Assembly: GCF_030758315.1 (NCBI RefSeq)
Contig: NZ_CP132336.1
Location: 2,881,001-2,945,000 of the forward strand
Length of the DNA: 64,000 nucleotides
Direction: 5' to 3'
From: Pararhizobium sp. IMCC3301
GTDB taxonomy: Bacteria; Pseudomonadota; Alphaproteobacteria; Rhizobiales; GCA-2746425
The stretch's first letter is position 1; every line of letters starts with the position of its first letter. The position numbers were made by a program, and so were the translations under genes. Of the stretch, positions 1 through 8,686 are shown in pieces. Under the pieces are notes generated by a model. It was given only the letters and a program-made list of their open reading frames with translations, was not told the origin of the DNA and did not search any database.

Positions 1-115
1 CACACTGCTCGGCGATATGTCCCAGCGTATTTGACCCTTCATCGCCGAAGGCGGCAGCATCCGGCGCGCCGCCAATGCCGAAACTGTCCATGACAATCAA
101 AAACACCCGCGCCAT
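1..115 (-). CDS. deoB: Phosphopentomutase, N-terminal fragment (cut by window edge)
   Basis: Only about 38 N-terminal codons are present, on the minus strand, beginning [16 protein letters not shown]. This matches the start of DeoB, with the metal-binding Asp of the alkaline-phosphatase-like fold in VMDSFGIG. The enzyme interconverts (deoxy)ribose-1-phosphate and (deoxy)ribose-5-phosphate in the cytosol, linking nucleoside phosphorolysis to the DeoC aldolase. Its start overlaps the deoA stop by one base (TGATG), so it is very likely the last known gene of the translationally coupled deo operon. The rest of the gene lies outside the window. Confidence 0.9.
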   Translation of the reverse strand, partial: MARVFLIVMDSFGIGGAPDAAAFGDEGSNTLGHIAEQC

Positions 116-1461
116 CACAAACCCTCCTGCCCGCCTGCAAAATCCTCCGGTCCAAGACGATGCAGGATAACCGGGTTGTGTTCTACCTCGCCGCCGATTT
201 CATAGCAGGCCTGCAACGCCGCCGCCGCTGCCTCTGCGCGGGCTTGCGAGCTGGCGTGGACCCGGCCGAGCGGCGTCTGATGATCCACCATATCACCAAT
301 CCCGGCCAGAGCCGAAAACCCGACCGAATAGTCGAGCTGGTCATCCGGCGTGGTGCGCCCGCCGCCAAGACCGATGACGGCGAGGCCGATGTCGCGGGTC
401 TTGATCCGGCTGACCGGTCCGGCCTCATCAGCAAACACATCGCGGATAATCGGTGCCACCGGCAGATGTCGTCCAGCTGCGCTGATGAAATCAGCCGGAC
501 CGCCAAGGGCTGCCACCATGCGCTCGAACACTTCAGCCGCCTGGCCATTTTCCCAGACCTTTTGCAACGCCGTGTGGGCGTCCGCTGTATCGCTGTAGAG
601 ACCGCCCAGAACCAGCATTTCCGCACACAGTGCCAGCACAATGCGCTCCATCCGCGGCATCGGCCGGGCGCGGGTCAGGAAGTCCACTGCGTTCTGCACT
701 TCAACTGCATTGCCGGCAGCATTAGCCAGCGGCTGATTCATATCAGTCACCAGGGCCAGGGTCGGCAGGCCAGCGCCATTTGCCACCGTGCCCAGAGAAT
801 TGGCAAGGCCAAGCGCCTGCGCCTCCGTCGCCATAAAGGCGCCATTGCCGCATTTCACATCCAGCACCAGCGCCGAAAGCCCTGCGGCGAGTTTCTTCGA
901 CAGGATTGATGCGGTGATCATGGCTTCCGATTCCACCGTCGCGGTGACATCGCGAATGCCGTAAATCAACTTGTCTGCAGGGGCGAGGTTGGCTGTCTGG
1001 CCGATAATCGCACAGCCGATGTCGCGCACGGTCTTCCGGAACAGGGCATTATCCGGGCTGGTCTGATAGCCGGGAATGGCGTCAAATTTGTCGAGCGTGC
1101 CGCCGGTATGGCCAAGGCCGCGCCCCGAAATCATCGGCACATAGCCGCCGCAGGCCGCTACCAGCGGTGCCAGCATCAGCGACACATTATCGCCGACACC
1201 GCCGGAGGAATGCTTGTCCAGCGCCGGACCCGGCAGATCCGACCAGTCCAGCACATCACCGCTGTCGCGCATCGCCTCGGTCAGGGCCACACGTTCGGCC
1301 ATGGTCATGTCGTTGAAATACACCGCCATGGCGAAGGCGGAAATCTGCTCGGCCTTGACGCTTTGCCCGACCAGTCCGTTGATCAGAAACTTGATTTCAT
1401 CGGCTTCCAGCGCAAATCCATCACGCTTTTTGCGGATCAACTCTTGAGGCAGATAGCTCAA
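115..1461 (-). CDS. deoA: Thymidine phosphorylase
   Basis: A 448-residue cytosolic enzyme that phosphorolyses thymidine or deoxyuridine to the base plus 2-deoxyribose-1-phosphate. The pyrimidine-nucleoside-phosphorylase signature is visible: KHSSGGVGD (about residues 83-91, phosphate binding), followed by the glycine-rich [13 protein letters not shown] segment. Length equals that of well-known DeoA proteins (about 440). The start overlaps the deoC stop by four bases (ATGA), indicating coupled translation. Its product is passed to DeoB and then DeoC, both in the same operon. Confidence 0.95.
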   Translation of the reverse strand: MSYLPQELIRKKRDGFALEADEIKFLINGLVGQSVKAEQISAFAMAVYFNDMTMAERVALTEAMRDSGDVLDWSDLPGPALDKHSSGGVGDNVSLMLAPLVAACGGYVPMISGRGLGHTGGTLDKFDAIPGYQTSPDNALFRKTVRDIGCAIIGQTANLAPADKLIYGIRDVTATVESEAMITASILSKKLAAGLSALVLDVKCGNGAFMATEAQALGLANSLGTVANGAGLPTLALVTDMNQPLANAAGNAVEVQNAVDFLTRARPMPRMERIVLALCAEMLVLGGLYSDTADAHTALQKVWENGQAAEVFERMVAALGGPADFISAAGRHLPVAPIIRDVFADEAGPVSRIKTRDIGLAVIGLGGGRTTPDDQLDYSVGFSALAGIGDMVDHQTPLGRVHASSQARAEAAAAALQACYEIGGEVEHNPVILHRLGPEDFAGGQEGL

Positions 1462-2213
1462 TAGCCCGTTCCCCTGGTTTCCTCGCGCCCTTCTATGGCG
1501 GCGATCAGGGCATTCAGCACGCTGCTGGCGCCAAGGCGGAATGTGTCGGGATCGGGCACCTTGTCACCACGGACCCGCTGTGCCACTTCAAAATAGGCAA
1601 CCGCATCCGCTGCGGACTTCATGCCGCCGGCGGGTTTGAAGCCTTTTGTCGCACCGCTGTCGGCGATTACTGACAACAGGATTTCCGCCGCTTCCAGCGT
1701 GGCATTGACCGCGACTTTGCCGGTTGAAGTTTTCAAAAAGTCCGCGCCTGCCGCAAGCGCCAATTCAGAGGCTGCTCGTATCAGTTCGGGCGTCTTCAAC
1801 GCGCCGGTCTCCAGAATGACTTTCAGCACTTTCTCACCGCAAATGCGCTTGATCCTCACAATCTGCGTTTCGGCAAACCCGGCACGGCCTTCAGCCAGTG
1901 CCTGATAGGCCATCACCAGGTCGATCTCATCGGCACCGTCGCTCAGGGCCTGACGGGTTTCTTCTTCCACCGCCAGCGTGGCTTCGCCGCCTTGCGGGAA
2001 ATTCACCACGGTTACGACCTTGATGCCGGTTCCGGCGAGCAGCTTTTTTGCCTCATTGACAAAGCGCGGCCAGATACAGACCGCAGCGACATTGCCGTGC
2101 GGCGTCTGTGCTTTTTTGCACAGTTCGGCCAGTGCCGCTGAATCGCAATCATCATTCAGATTTGTCAGATCGAGACAGCGAATCAGACCTTTCAGCAATC
2201 CGGTATCAGTCAT
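1458..2213 (-). CDS. deoC: Deoxyribose-phosphate aldolase
   Basis: A 251-residue class I aldolase that cleaves 2-deoxyribose-5-phosphate to acetaldehyde and glyceraldehyde-3-phosphate. The Schiff-base lysine is in the ADFLKTSTGK motif (Lys near residue 161), and the DEIDLVM segment and the early CLDLTNLN segment match the DeoC/FbaB fold. The start overlaps the upstream phosphorylase stop by four bases. Together with DeoA, DeoB, the purine phosphorylase and cytidine deaminase it completes degradation of deoxynucleosides to central carbon metabolites. Confidence 0.95.
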   Translation of the reverse strand: MTDTGLLKGLIRCLDLTNLNDDCDSAALAELCKKAQTPHGNVAAVCIWPRFVNEAKKLLAGTGIKVVTVVNFPQGGEATLAVEEETRQALSDGADEIDLVMAYQALAEGRAGFAETQIVRIKRICGEKVLKVILETGALKTPELIRAASELALAAGADFLKTSTGKVAVNATLEAAEILLSVIADSGATKGFKPAGGMKSAADAVAYFEVAQRVRGDKVPDPDTFRLGASSVLNALIAAIEGREETRGTGY

Positions 2214-3043
2214 GTTCTTGCCAGTTCCTCCAACACACCACCAATCAGCGCTTTCAGCTTTTCCGTCGCTTTCGGCGCATTCTCTTTGGTTTCATCATGT
2301 GACAGTTCCTGCCCGGTCATCCCGGCAGCCAGATTGGTGATAGCAGACAGCGCCACCACGCGCATATCGAAAAAGCGCGCCAGAATGGCTTCCGGAACAG
2401 TTGACATGCCCACCGCGTCAGCGCCGACAATTCGCGCCATGTTGATTTCCGCCGGGGTTTCGAAGGACGGGCCGGAAAACCACATATAGACGCCATGGTG
2501 AAGCGTGATGGACTGACGTTCTGCGATCCGGTCAAACCGGTCGCGCAGGCTCTTGTCATAGGCTTCGGTCAGGCCGACAAACCGCCGGTCCGACGACTCC
2601 CGGAACAGCGGGTTGGAGCCGGAGAAATTAATGTGATCGGTAATCAGCATTGCGGAACCCGGAGCCATTTTTGGGTGCAGCGATCCGGCGGAATTGGTCA
2701 GCACAACCATGTCACAGCCCAGCGCCTTCATCAGAGCGATCGGTCGGCGCATCACCGCTGCGTCTTCCTGCTCGTAAAAATGCGAACGCCCGGAATACAG
2801 CACCACCGGCAAGCCGGCCAGATCCCCCGCAATCATCATGCCGGCATGGCCGGAAACGCCGGATGCGGGAAATCCGGGCAACTCGGTAAAGGGGATTTCA
2901 ATGCGGTTCTCCACCATGTCGGCGAGCCCGCCCAGACCGGAGCCGAGGATGAGACCGGCTGAAAAGCGTCGCCCGGTCGACTGGCGCACCAGTCTCAATG
3001 CGTCAGTCGCCTCGGCGCTGGCAAGATCGGATATCTCGCTCAT
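2210..3043 (-). CDS. Purine nucleoside phosphorylase (PunA/XapA type)
   Basis: A 277-residue member of the trimeric purine nucleoside phosphorylase family (PNP/MTAP family 2). Visible signatures are ILGSGLGGLAD near the N-terminus (phosphate-binding loop), GRSHFYEQ, VLTNSAGSL and the MSTVPEAILAR region. It splits purine (deoxy)nucleosides into base and (deoxy)ribose-1-phosphate. The start overlaps the cdd stop by four bases and its stop overlaps the deoC start, so it is embedded in the deo operon. Whether it prefers inosine/guanosine or xanthosine cannot be told from sequence alone. Confidence 0.92.
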   Translation of the reverse strand: MSEISDLASAEATDALRLVRQSTGRRFSAGLILGSGLGGLADMVENRIEIPFTELPGFPASGVSGHAGMMIAGDLAGLPVVLYSGRSHFYEQEDAAVMRRPIALMKALGCDMVVLTNSAGSLHPKMAPGSAMLITDHINFSGSNPLFRESSDRRFVGLTEAYDKSLRDRFDRIAERQSITLHHGVYMWFSGPSFETPAEINMARIVGADAVGMSTVPEAILARFFDMRVVALSAITNLAAGMTGQELSHDETKENAPKATEKLKALIGGVLEELART

Positions 3044-3429
3044 GAGCGGTCCAGTTCAAAGCTGGCGGGCAGCAGATCACCCAGTGTGAAGGTCTCGACA
3101 ATGCCACTATCTTTCGCGATGTGCACCGGCACATCTGCCGAGCCGAATTCGGCAAGGCGCTGACGGCAGCCACCGCAGGGAGTGCAGAACACATCGCCCG
3201 TGCCGATGACACAGACTTCGGCAATGCTTTGTTCGCCATCCATCACCATGTGGGAAATGGCTGAGGTTTCCGCGCACCAGCCTTCCGGATAGGCGGCATT
3301 TTCAATATTGCAGCCCGCATAGATTTTTCCGTTGCGACCGCGAATCGCAGCCCCGACCGAAAACTGCGAAGCCGGCGCATAGGCTTTGGCCCGCGCAGCA
3401 AGGGCTGCTTCAAACAGATCCCTGGACAT
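3040..3429 (-). CDS. cdd: Cytidine deaminase
   Basis: A 129-residue homotetrameric-type (short form) cytidine/deoxycytidine deaminase. The zinc site is visible as WCAETSAISH (zinc Cys and proton-shuttle Glu in CAE) and PCGGCRQ (two further zinc cysteines); NIENAAYPEG is the substrate-binding segment. It converts cytidine to uridine so that pyrimidines can enter phosphorolysis. It sits three bases after the permease gene and overlaps the purine phosphorylase gene by four bases, joining uptake and catabolism in one transcription unit. Confidence 0.95.
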   Translation of the reverse strand: MSRDLFEAALAARAKAYAPASQFSVGAAIRGRNGKIYAGCNIENAAYPEGWCAETSAISHMVMDGEQSIAEVCVIGTGDVFCTPCGGCRQRLAEFGSADVPVHIAKDSGIVETFTLGDLLPASFELDRS

Positions 3430-3432
3430 CGT

Positions 3433-4407
3433 TCAGCGCTCCTTGACGTAGGGCACGCCTCCCGCCTTTGGCGGCGTTGCCTTTCCAATGAAACCAGCCA
3501 ACAGCACAACTGTCAGCACATAGGGCAGGGCCTGCATCACCTGTCCGGGAACAATGCCGATGCCCGGCAGCGAGATTTGCGGATACTGGATCGGGATCGC
3601 CTGCAGCAGCCCGAACAACAGGCAGGCCATCATCACCGGAACCGGCTTCCATTTGGCAAAGATCAGCGCGGCCAGTGCGATAAAGCCCCGGCCCGCCGTC
3701 ATGTCCTTGGTAAAGCCGGAGGCTTGAGCGATCGACAGATAGGCACCGGCAAACCCGCACAGCACACCGCAGACGATAACCGCGCGATAGCGCAGCCAGA
3801 TCACCGATATTCCAGCTGTATCAACCGCCGCCGGGTTCTCGCCAACGGCGCGCAGGCGCAGGCCGAAGCGGGTGCGGAACAGCACCCACCACGACAGCGG
3901 CACCGACAGAAATGCCAGATACACCAGAATATTGTGACCCGACAGAATGCCTTCATAGAGCGGGCCGATGAAGGGTATGTCTGACAGCGTGTCGGCAAAT
4001 GGCAGGGTCAATTCGCCAAAGCGGCCATTGGCGCTGAGCTGCGGCGTGCGTCCGCCCTGGGAAAACCATGCCTGTCCGAGCAAAACCGTCAGGCCGAGTG
4101 CGATGAAATTAATCGCGACACCGGACACGATCTGGTTGCCGCGCTGACTGATGGAGGCAAACCCGTGCACCAGTGCCAGTGCAACCGAGACCAGAATCCC
4201 GGCCAGCAGCCCAAGGGTTGCTGAATCGGTGACACCGGCTGCCGCTGCGGCGCCAAAGGCAGCACCCAGCATTTTGCCTTCCAGGCTGATGTCGAAAATA
4301 CCCGACCGCTCGGAAAAAAGCCCGGCCAGAGCGGCGAACAACAGCGGGACGCTGAGCCGCACCATGGAATCCAGCAACAGCGGCAGTTTGATCAGGAAAT
4401 CGTCCAT
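3433..4407 (-). CDS. Nucleoside ABC transporter permease (YufQ/BmpC type)
   Basis: A 324-residue, highly hydrophobic inner-membrane protein of the branched-chain-amino-acid/ribose-type permease family (BPD_transp_2). The N-terminal FAALAGLFSERSGIFDISLEG segment and the central AVGENPAAVDTAGISV segment (the cytoplasmic EAA-like coupling loop) are characteristic of BMP-family nucleoside importers. About 8-10 membrane segments are visible. It partners with the permease at 4692-5789, the ATPase at 5786-7360 and the binding protein at 7425-8423. A repeat element of about 277 bp separates it from the other permease gene. Confidence 0.9.
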   Translation of the reverse strand: MDDFLIKLPLLLDSMVRLSVPLLFAALAGLFSERSGIFDISLEGKMLGAAFGAAAAAGVTDSATLGLLAGILVSVALALVHGFASISQRGNQIVSGVAINFIALGLTVLLGQAWFSQGGRTPQLSANGRFGELTLPFADTLSDIPFIGPLYEGILSGHNILVYLAFLSVPLSWWVLFRTRFGLRLRAVGENPAAVDTAGISVIWLRYRAVIVCGVLCGFAGAYLSIAQASGFTKDMTAGRGFIALAALIFAKWKPVPVMMACLLFGLLQAIPIQYPQISLPGIGIVPGQVMQALPYVLTVVLLAGFIGKATPPKAGGVPYVKER

Positions 4408-4417
4408 CGCGGCCTCC

Positions 4418-4694
4418 TAGAGCGTCTCATGGTTACATTGCATCATTTGACCGGTTTTGCGCGTTTGCCGGCGAGGCACACTTCGCGCCGTGGTCTTCAT
4501 GACCACAAGTGGAGTGTAACGACGTCCGGCGGGCGTGCAAAGCCGGCCTTCGGTGCTCCATATCAGCCCACCGGACAGCGTTAGCCAACTTGCCCGATGC
4601 GCCGCCCCAAGTCGTAATGGGAGCGGCGTTGACTGCCTTGCCGATGAACTGATCTGGAGCATCAAATGGTTCAATGTAACCATGAAACGCTCTA
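4418..4694. repeat. MITE-like intergenic element with about 22-bp terminal inverted repeats
   Basis: The gap between the two nucleoside permease genes is almost entirely one structured element. Its left end at 4419-4440 (AGAGCGTCTCATGGTTACAT...) is mirrored by 4672-4693 (...ATGTAACCATGAAACGCTCT), with one mismatch over 22 bp. Internally, GCCAACTTGCCCGATGCGCC (4584-4603) and GCGGCGTTGAC (4624-4634) form a second inverted pair that recurs at 46734-46771. There is no credible coding capacity. The right end overlaps the TAG stop of the permease at 4692-5789. It lies inside an operon and could fold as a long hairpin in the transcript; a MITE or RIME-like repeat is the best description. Confidence 0.75.
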
Positions 4695-5789
4695 TTCCGC
4701 CGGTACAAGCGGGGGTTCGCGTCCAGCAAACAACCGCGTCAGGCCGGGACGGAACATATGTTCAAGAGCCCCGGCAAACAGAATCACCAGTCCTTGAATG
4801 ACAACAATCATGTCGCGGGTGATAGCGGGCATGGCAAAGGCCAGTTCCGCACCGCCCTGATATAAAATGCCGAACAACAGGGCCGCCAGCACGATGCCGA
4901 CAGGGTGGGAGCGACCCATCAGCGCCACGGCAATTCCGACAAAGCCGTAGCCAGCGGTGAAATTATCCTGCAGTTTCTGGGCCTGACCCATCACTTCATT
5001 GAGCGCCATCATTCCCGCCAGAGCGCCGGAGATCAGCATCGTCACGACAATGATCTTGGTTGGAGAAATCCCGGCATAGATGGCTGCAGTCTGGTTGAAT
5101 CCAAAAGTCCGCATTTCATAGCCAAGCCGCGTGCGCCAGATCAGAATATAGACAAAGAGACAACACGCCAGAGCCCAGAAGATCGAAATATTGGCCGGCG
5201 AAAAGCCGAAGGCGGGAATGATTTCGCGCAGGAACGGCAAGGTGCCGCCCGCAGCGAAACGGGCCGTGGCGGGTTCCATCGAACCGGGGACTTTCAGCAC
5301 ATTGACCAGTAGATAGACCATCAACGACGCTGCGATAAAATTGAACATAATGGTGGTAATCACAATATGGCTGCCGCGCGTCGCCTGAAGCCAGGCCGGG
5401 ATCAGCGCCCATGCCGCGCCGAACAGGCCGGCACCGATAATGGCAATGGGAAAGGTGATCCACCACGGGAAGATGTCGCCAAAGGACAGGGCCACCAATG
5501 CGACACCCAACCCGCCAATATAGGCCTGGCCTTCACCGCCAATGTTGAACAGCCCGGCATGAAACGCGACCGCCACCGCCAGCCCGGTGAAGATGAAATT
5601 GGTGGTGTAGTAAAGCGTGAAGCCGAAGCCTTCGCCATAGCCCAGCGCACCAAAGATCATTTCCTGGACCGCCTGGATCGGGTTTTCACCAATGAACAGC
5701 ACCACCAGTCCGGACACCAGAAATGCAGCGGTCACATTGAGCAGCGGGATCAGGCCGAAATCCACCCAGCGCGGTAAATCGTTCTTCAT
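4692..5789 (-). CDS. Nucleoside ABC transporter permease (YufP/BmpB type)
   Basis: A 365-residue hydrophobic inner-membrane permease of the BPD_transp_2 family, the longer of the two permeases normally found in BMP-type nucleoside importers. The cytoplasmic coupling loop TFGFNQTAAIYAGIS and the FNIGGEGQ motif near the second membrane segment are typical. About 9-10 membrane segments are visible. Its start overlaps the ATPase stop by four bases (ATGA). The stop codon is contributed by the end of the intergenic repeat, so the extreme C-terminus may have been remodelled by that insertion. Confidence 0.9.
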   Translation of the reverse strand: MKNDLPRWVDFGLIPLLNVTAAFLVSGLVVLFIGENPIQAVQEMIFGALGYGEGFGFTLYYTTNFIFTGLAVAVAFHAGLFNIGGEGQAYIGGLGVALVALSFGDIFPWWITFPIAIIGAGLFGAAWALIPAWLQATRGSHIVITTIMFNFIAASLMVYLLVNVLKVPGSMEPATARFAAGGTLPFLREIIPAFGFSPANISIFWALACCLFVYILIWRTRLGYEMRTFGFNQTAAIYAGISPTKIIVVTMLISGALAGMMALNEVMGQAQKLQDNFTAGYGFVGIAVALMGRSHPVGIVLAALLFGILYQGGAELAFAMPAITRDMIVVIQGLVILFAGALEHMFRPGLTRLFAGREPPLVPAE

Positions 5790-7360
5790 TGTGCGGCCTT
5801 CGGGCGTTCAATGCCGGCCATCAGCATGCCGATTTCGCCTTCCGGTGTTTCCGGGGCGCACTCGCCGACAATACGGCCTGCAAACATCACCAGAACCCGG
5901 TCGGCCAGAGACCGGATTTCATCCAGCTCGACAGACACCAGCAGGATAGCCTTTCCCGCATCCCGCATTTCCACAATGCGCTTGTGGATGAATTCAATCG
6001 CGCCGATATCGACACCGCGCGTCGGCTGCCCGATGATCAGCACATCGGGGTCCTGTTCCATTTCCCGCGCCAGAACGATTTTCTGCTGGTTTCCTCCGGA
6101 AAAACTGGCGGTTTTGAGCCGGCAATTCGGTGGCCGGATATCATATTTCTCGATCTTCTCGGCGGCGTCCCGGCGCATTGCCGTGATGTCGAGGAAAGGT
6201 CCGTTTACATAGGGATCACGCGTCTGATAGCCCAGAATACTGTTTTCGTTTTCCTCAAATGGCAGCACAAGACCCATCTGGTGGCGGTCCTCGGGAACGT
6301 GCGCCATACCCTTTTCACGCAACAGCGCCGGGTCAGCTTTGCCGGTGACATGTATTGGTTCGCCTTTCAGCAGAACCCGCCCGCTCTTGGCCGGAAAGAT
6401 GCCGGAAATTGCCTCAAGCAGTTCCGACTGGCCATTGCCGGCAACGCCGGCAATGCCGACAATTTCCCCGGCGCGCACCTGGAAGGAAACATTATCGACC
6501 ATGATGACGCCGCGCTCGTCGCGCACCGTCAGGCCGTCCACCTCCAGCAGCACGTCTTGCGGCGCCGCAGGCGCTTTTTCCACATTCAGCAGCACACTGC
6601 GCCCGACCATCAATTCGGCCAGCTCCGCCAGACTTGTCTCAGCGGTGGTGACTGTTGCTACCATCTCGCCGCGGCGCATCACCGACACCGTGTCTGTAAT
6701 TGCCATGATCTCGCGCAGTTTGTGGGTGATCAGAATAATTGTCTTCCCCTGCTCTTTCAACTGCTCAAGAATGCGGAACAGATGGTCTGCTTCCGCAGGG
6801 GTCAAAACGCCGGTTGGCTCGTCGAGAATGAGAATATCAGCGCCGCGATACAGCGCCTTCAGGATTTCGACACGCTGCTGAAGCCCAACGGGAAGGTCTT
6901 CGATGATCGCATCGGGGTCCACATCGAGCTGATATTCTTCCTCCAGATGCTTCAGATCCTTGCGGGCTTTACCGATGGCTCCGGCCAGCACCGCACCGCC
7001 TTCGGCACCAAGTATGATATTTTCCAGCACTGAGAAATTTTCCACCAGCATGAAATGCTGATGCACCATGCCGATACCCGCGGAAATTGCGGCCTGGCTG
7101 TCCTTGATTGTGATCGGCTCGCCCTTGATCCGGAGTTCACCGGAATCGGCCTGATAAAAGCCGTAGATAATCGACATCAATGTGGATTTTCCAGCGCCGT
7201 TTTCACCGATAATGCCGTGGATCGACCCCTGTTCCACAGACAGGTTGATGTCCTTGTTGGCATGGACCGAACCGAAGCGCTTGTTGATCGCGATCAACTC
7301 GATGGCACGCGGAGCGGTTTCCGCAGAGGCGGCCTGGGGATTGGATGGGGTCTGTGACAT
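5786..7360 (-). CDS. Nucleoside ABC transporter ATP-binding protein (two ABC domains)
   Basis: A 524-residue cytoplasmic ATPase with tandem ABC domains, like YufO and sugar importers of the RbsA class. Domain 1 has Walker A GENGAGKSTL, an LPVGLQQRVEIL signature region and Walker B LILDEPTGVL. Domain 2 has a degenerate Walker A (GVAGNGQSEL, lacking the Lys) and an intact-looking FSGGNQQKIVLARE signature. One canonical and one degenerate site is usual for this class. It powers the two adjacent permeases. It lies 64 bp downstream of the binding-protein gene, separated from it by a strong hairpin terminator. Confidence 0.93.
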   Translation of the reverse strand: MSQTPSNPQAASAETAPRAIELIAINKRFGSVHANKDINLSVEQGSIHGIIGENGAGKSTLMSIIYGFYQADSGELRIKGEPITIKDSQAAISAGIGMVHQHFMLVENFSVLENIILGAEGGAVLAGAIGKARKDLKHLEEEYQLDVDPDAIIEDLPVGLQQRVEILKALYRGADILILDEPTGVLTPAEADHLFRILEQLKEQGKTIILITHKLREIMAITDTVSVMRRGEMVATVTTAETSLAELAELMVGRSVLLNVEKAPAAPQDVLLEVDGLTVRDERGVIMVDNVSFQVRAGEIVGIAGVAGNGQSELLEAISGIFPAKSGRVLLKGEPIHVTGKADPALLREKGMAHVPEDRHQMGLVLPFEENENSILGYQTRDPYVNGPFLDITAMRRDAAEKIEKYDIRPPNCRLKTASFSGGNQQKIVLAREMEQDPDVLIIGQPTRGVDIGAIEFIHKRIVEMRDAGKAILLVSVELDEIRSLADRVLVMFAGRIVGECAPETPEGEIGMLMAGIERPKAAQ

Positions 7361-7387
7361 GACTGTTAAATTACAGGCAAATGTAAA

Positions 7388-7414
7388 AAACCCCCGCGCC
7401 TGGCGCGGGGGTTT
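7388..7414 (-). terminator. Rho-independent terminator/attenuator between bmp and the ABC genes
   Basis: AAACCCCCGCGCC at 7388-7400 is exactly complementary to GGCGCGGGGGTTT at 7402-7414. Read on the minus strand, the GC-rich stem is followed by a run of six T (7385-7390). It lies just after the binding-protein stop and before the ATPase start. It would therefore cut most transcripts after the binding-protein gene, giving the usual excess of binding protein over membrane components. Confidence 0.85.
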
Positions 7415-7424
7415 CTGACACTGC

Positions 7425-8423
7425 CTACATCACAGGGCAGGAATCGCTGGTGTTGTAATCATGCACAGCAACTTTGCCGGCGATGATATCCGCCCTGGCC
7501 TGATCGACCGCCTGTTTCATCTCCTCGGTAATCAAGGACTCGTTGTTTTCATCAAGTGCCCAGCCGACACCGTCTTCTTCCAGACCCACCGCAACGAAGC
7601 CGGTCGCAAAGTCATTGTTCTTGCCATCCATGAAGGCATCATAGACAGCCACATCAACGCGCTTCAGCATGGATGTCAGAATGCTGCCGGGATGCATATA
7701 ATTCTGATTGCTGTCCACACCGATTGAGAACTTGCCTTCATCAGCGGCTTTCTGCAACACACCGACGCCGGTACCGCCTGCTGCCGCATAGACAACATCC
7801 GCACCGGCATCGATCTGCGCTTTGGTAATCTCTGCGCCCTTCACAGGATCATTCCAGGCAGCCGGGGTTTCACCAGTCATGTTCTGGATAATTTTGGCAT
7901 CGGGATTCGCAGCTTTCACGCCCTGGACATATCCACAGGCAAAGTTGCGGATCAATGGAATATCCATTCCGCCAACAAATCCGACTGTGCCGGTTTGCGA
8001 TTTCATACCCGCCAGCAGACCGACCAGAAATGATCCTTCATGTGCCTTGAAGACAACAGAGCGCACATTCGGCTGATCAACCACTTCGTCGATAATGGCG
8101 AATTTCAGATCAGGAAATTCGGCTGAAACCTTGTTCATTGCTTCAGCCTGGGTAAAGCCCATCACCACAATGGGATTGTAACCCCGGCGCGCAAAATTGC
8201 GCAGCGCCTGTTCACGCTGGGAGGCATTGGTGATTTCAAACTCACCATATTCGATGCCCGTGTCTGCCTTGAATTTTTCCGCGCCATTATAGGCCGCTTC
8301 ATTGAACGATTTGTCGAACTTGCCGCCCATATCGAAGATCAAGGCAGGTTTGAATTCCTGTGCAAAGGCTGTCGTCGCCATCATCGCTGCGGCAGCCAAA
8401 GTCGCAAAGAGTTTGAGTTTCAT
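7425..8423 (-). CDS. BMP-family nucleoside-binding protein of the ABC importer
   Basis: About 332 residues from the chosen start MKLKLFATLAAAAMMATTAFA, a clean signal peptide with an AFA-Q cleavage site. The upstream in-frame ATG at 8468 would add 15 residues before the signal and is unlikely; GAGAG lies seven bases before the chosen ATG. The mature protein shows the BMP (PnrA-like) family pattern: ALIFDMGGKFDKSFNEAAYNG, GFTQAEAMNKV, VGFVGGMDIP, and YAAAGGTGVGV. There is no lipobox cysteine, so it should be a free periplasmic protein rather than a lipoprotein. It is the first gene of the nucleoside locus. Confidence 0.93.
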   Translation of the reverse strand: MKLKLFATLAAAAMMATTAFAQEFKPALIFDMGGKFDKSFNEAAYNGAEKFKADTGIEYGEFEITNASQREQALRNFARRGYNPIVVMGFTQAEAMNKVSAEFPDLKFAIIDEVVDQPNVRSVVFKAHEGSFLVGLLAGMKSQTGTVGFVGGMDIPLIRNFACGYVQGVKAANPDAKIIQNMTGETPAAWNDPVKGAEITKAQIDAGADVVYAAAGGTGVGVLQKAADEGKFSIGVDSNQNYMHPGSILTSMLKRVDVAVYDAFMDGKNNDFATGFVAVGLEEDGVGWALDENNESLITEEMKQAVDQARADIIAGKVAVHDYNTSDSCPVM

Positions 8424-8450
8424 AACAATGCTCTCTTGTTTCGGCTTTCG

Positions 8451-8475
8451 GTCCACTGGACACAGCATCTGATGC
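8451..8475. promoter_or_regulatory. Two short palindromes upstream of the nucleoside operon
   Basis: GTCCACTGGAC (8451-8461) and GCATCTGATGC (8465-8475) are each perfect 5+1+5 palindromes, side by side, 28-52 bp upstream of the bmp start. They may be operators for a nucleoside-responsive regulator. Short palindromes also arise by chance, and no regulator gene is nearby, so this is a weak call. Confidence 0.25.
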
Positions 8476-8686
8476 GTCTCAAAGGTCCGTCAGCGCTTGG
8501 TTTCTCCAATAAAAGTGTAGTCAGCTTTGCACGGCTTTCGAAAATTTGCATCGCTTTTTTTATAAAGACGTGGTCATTTGGAAAATCGGAGACAGGCACC
8601 TTGGACGCCGGTGCAGGCCTGTGCACGCTTGGTCACCGTCATCGGGCGAAAATTGCGCCACAGGCGAACCAGAAGTGGAATTGGAC

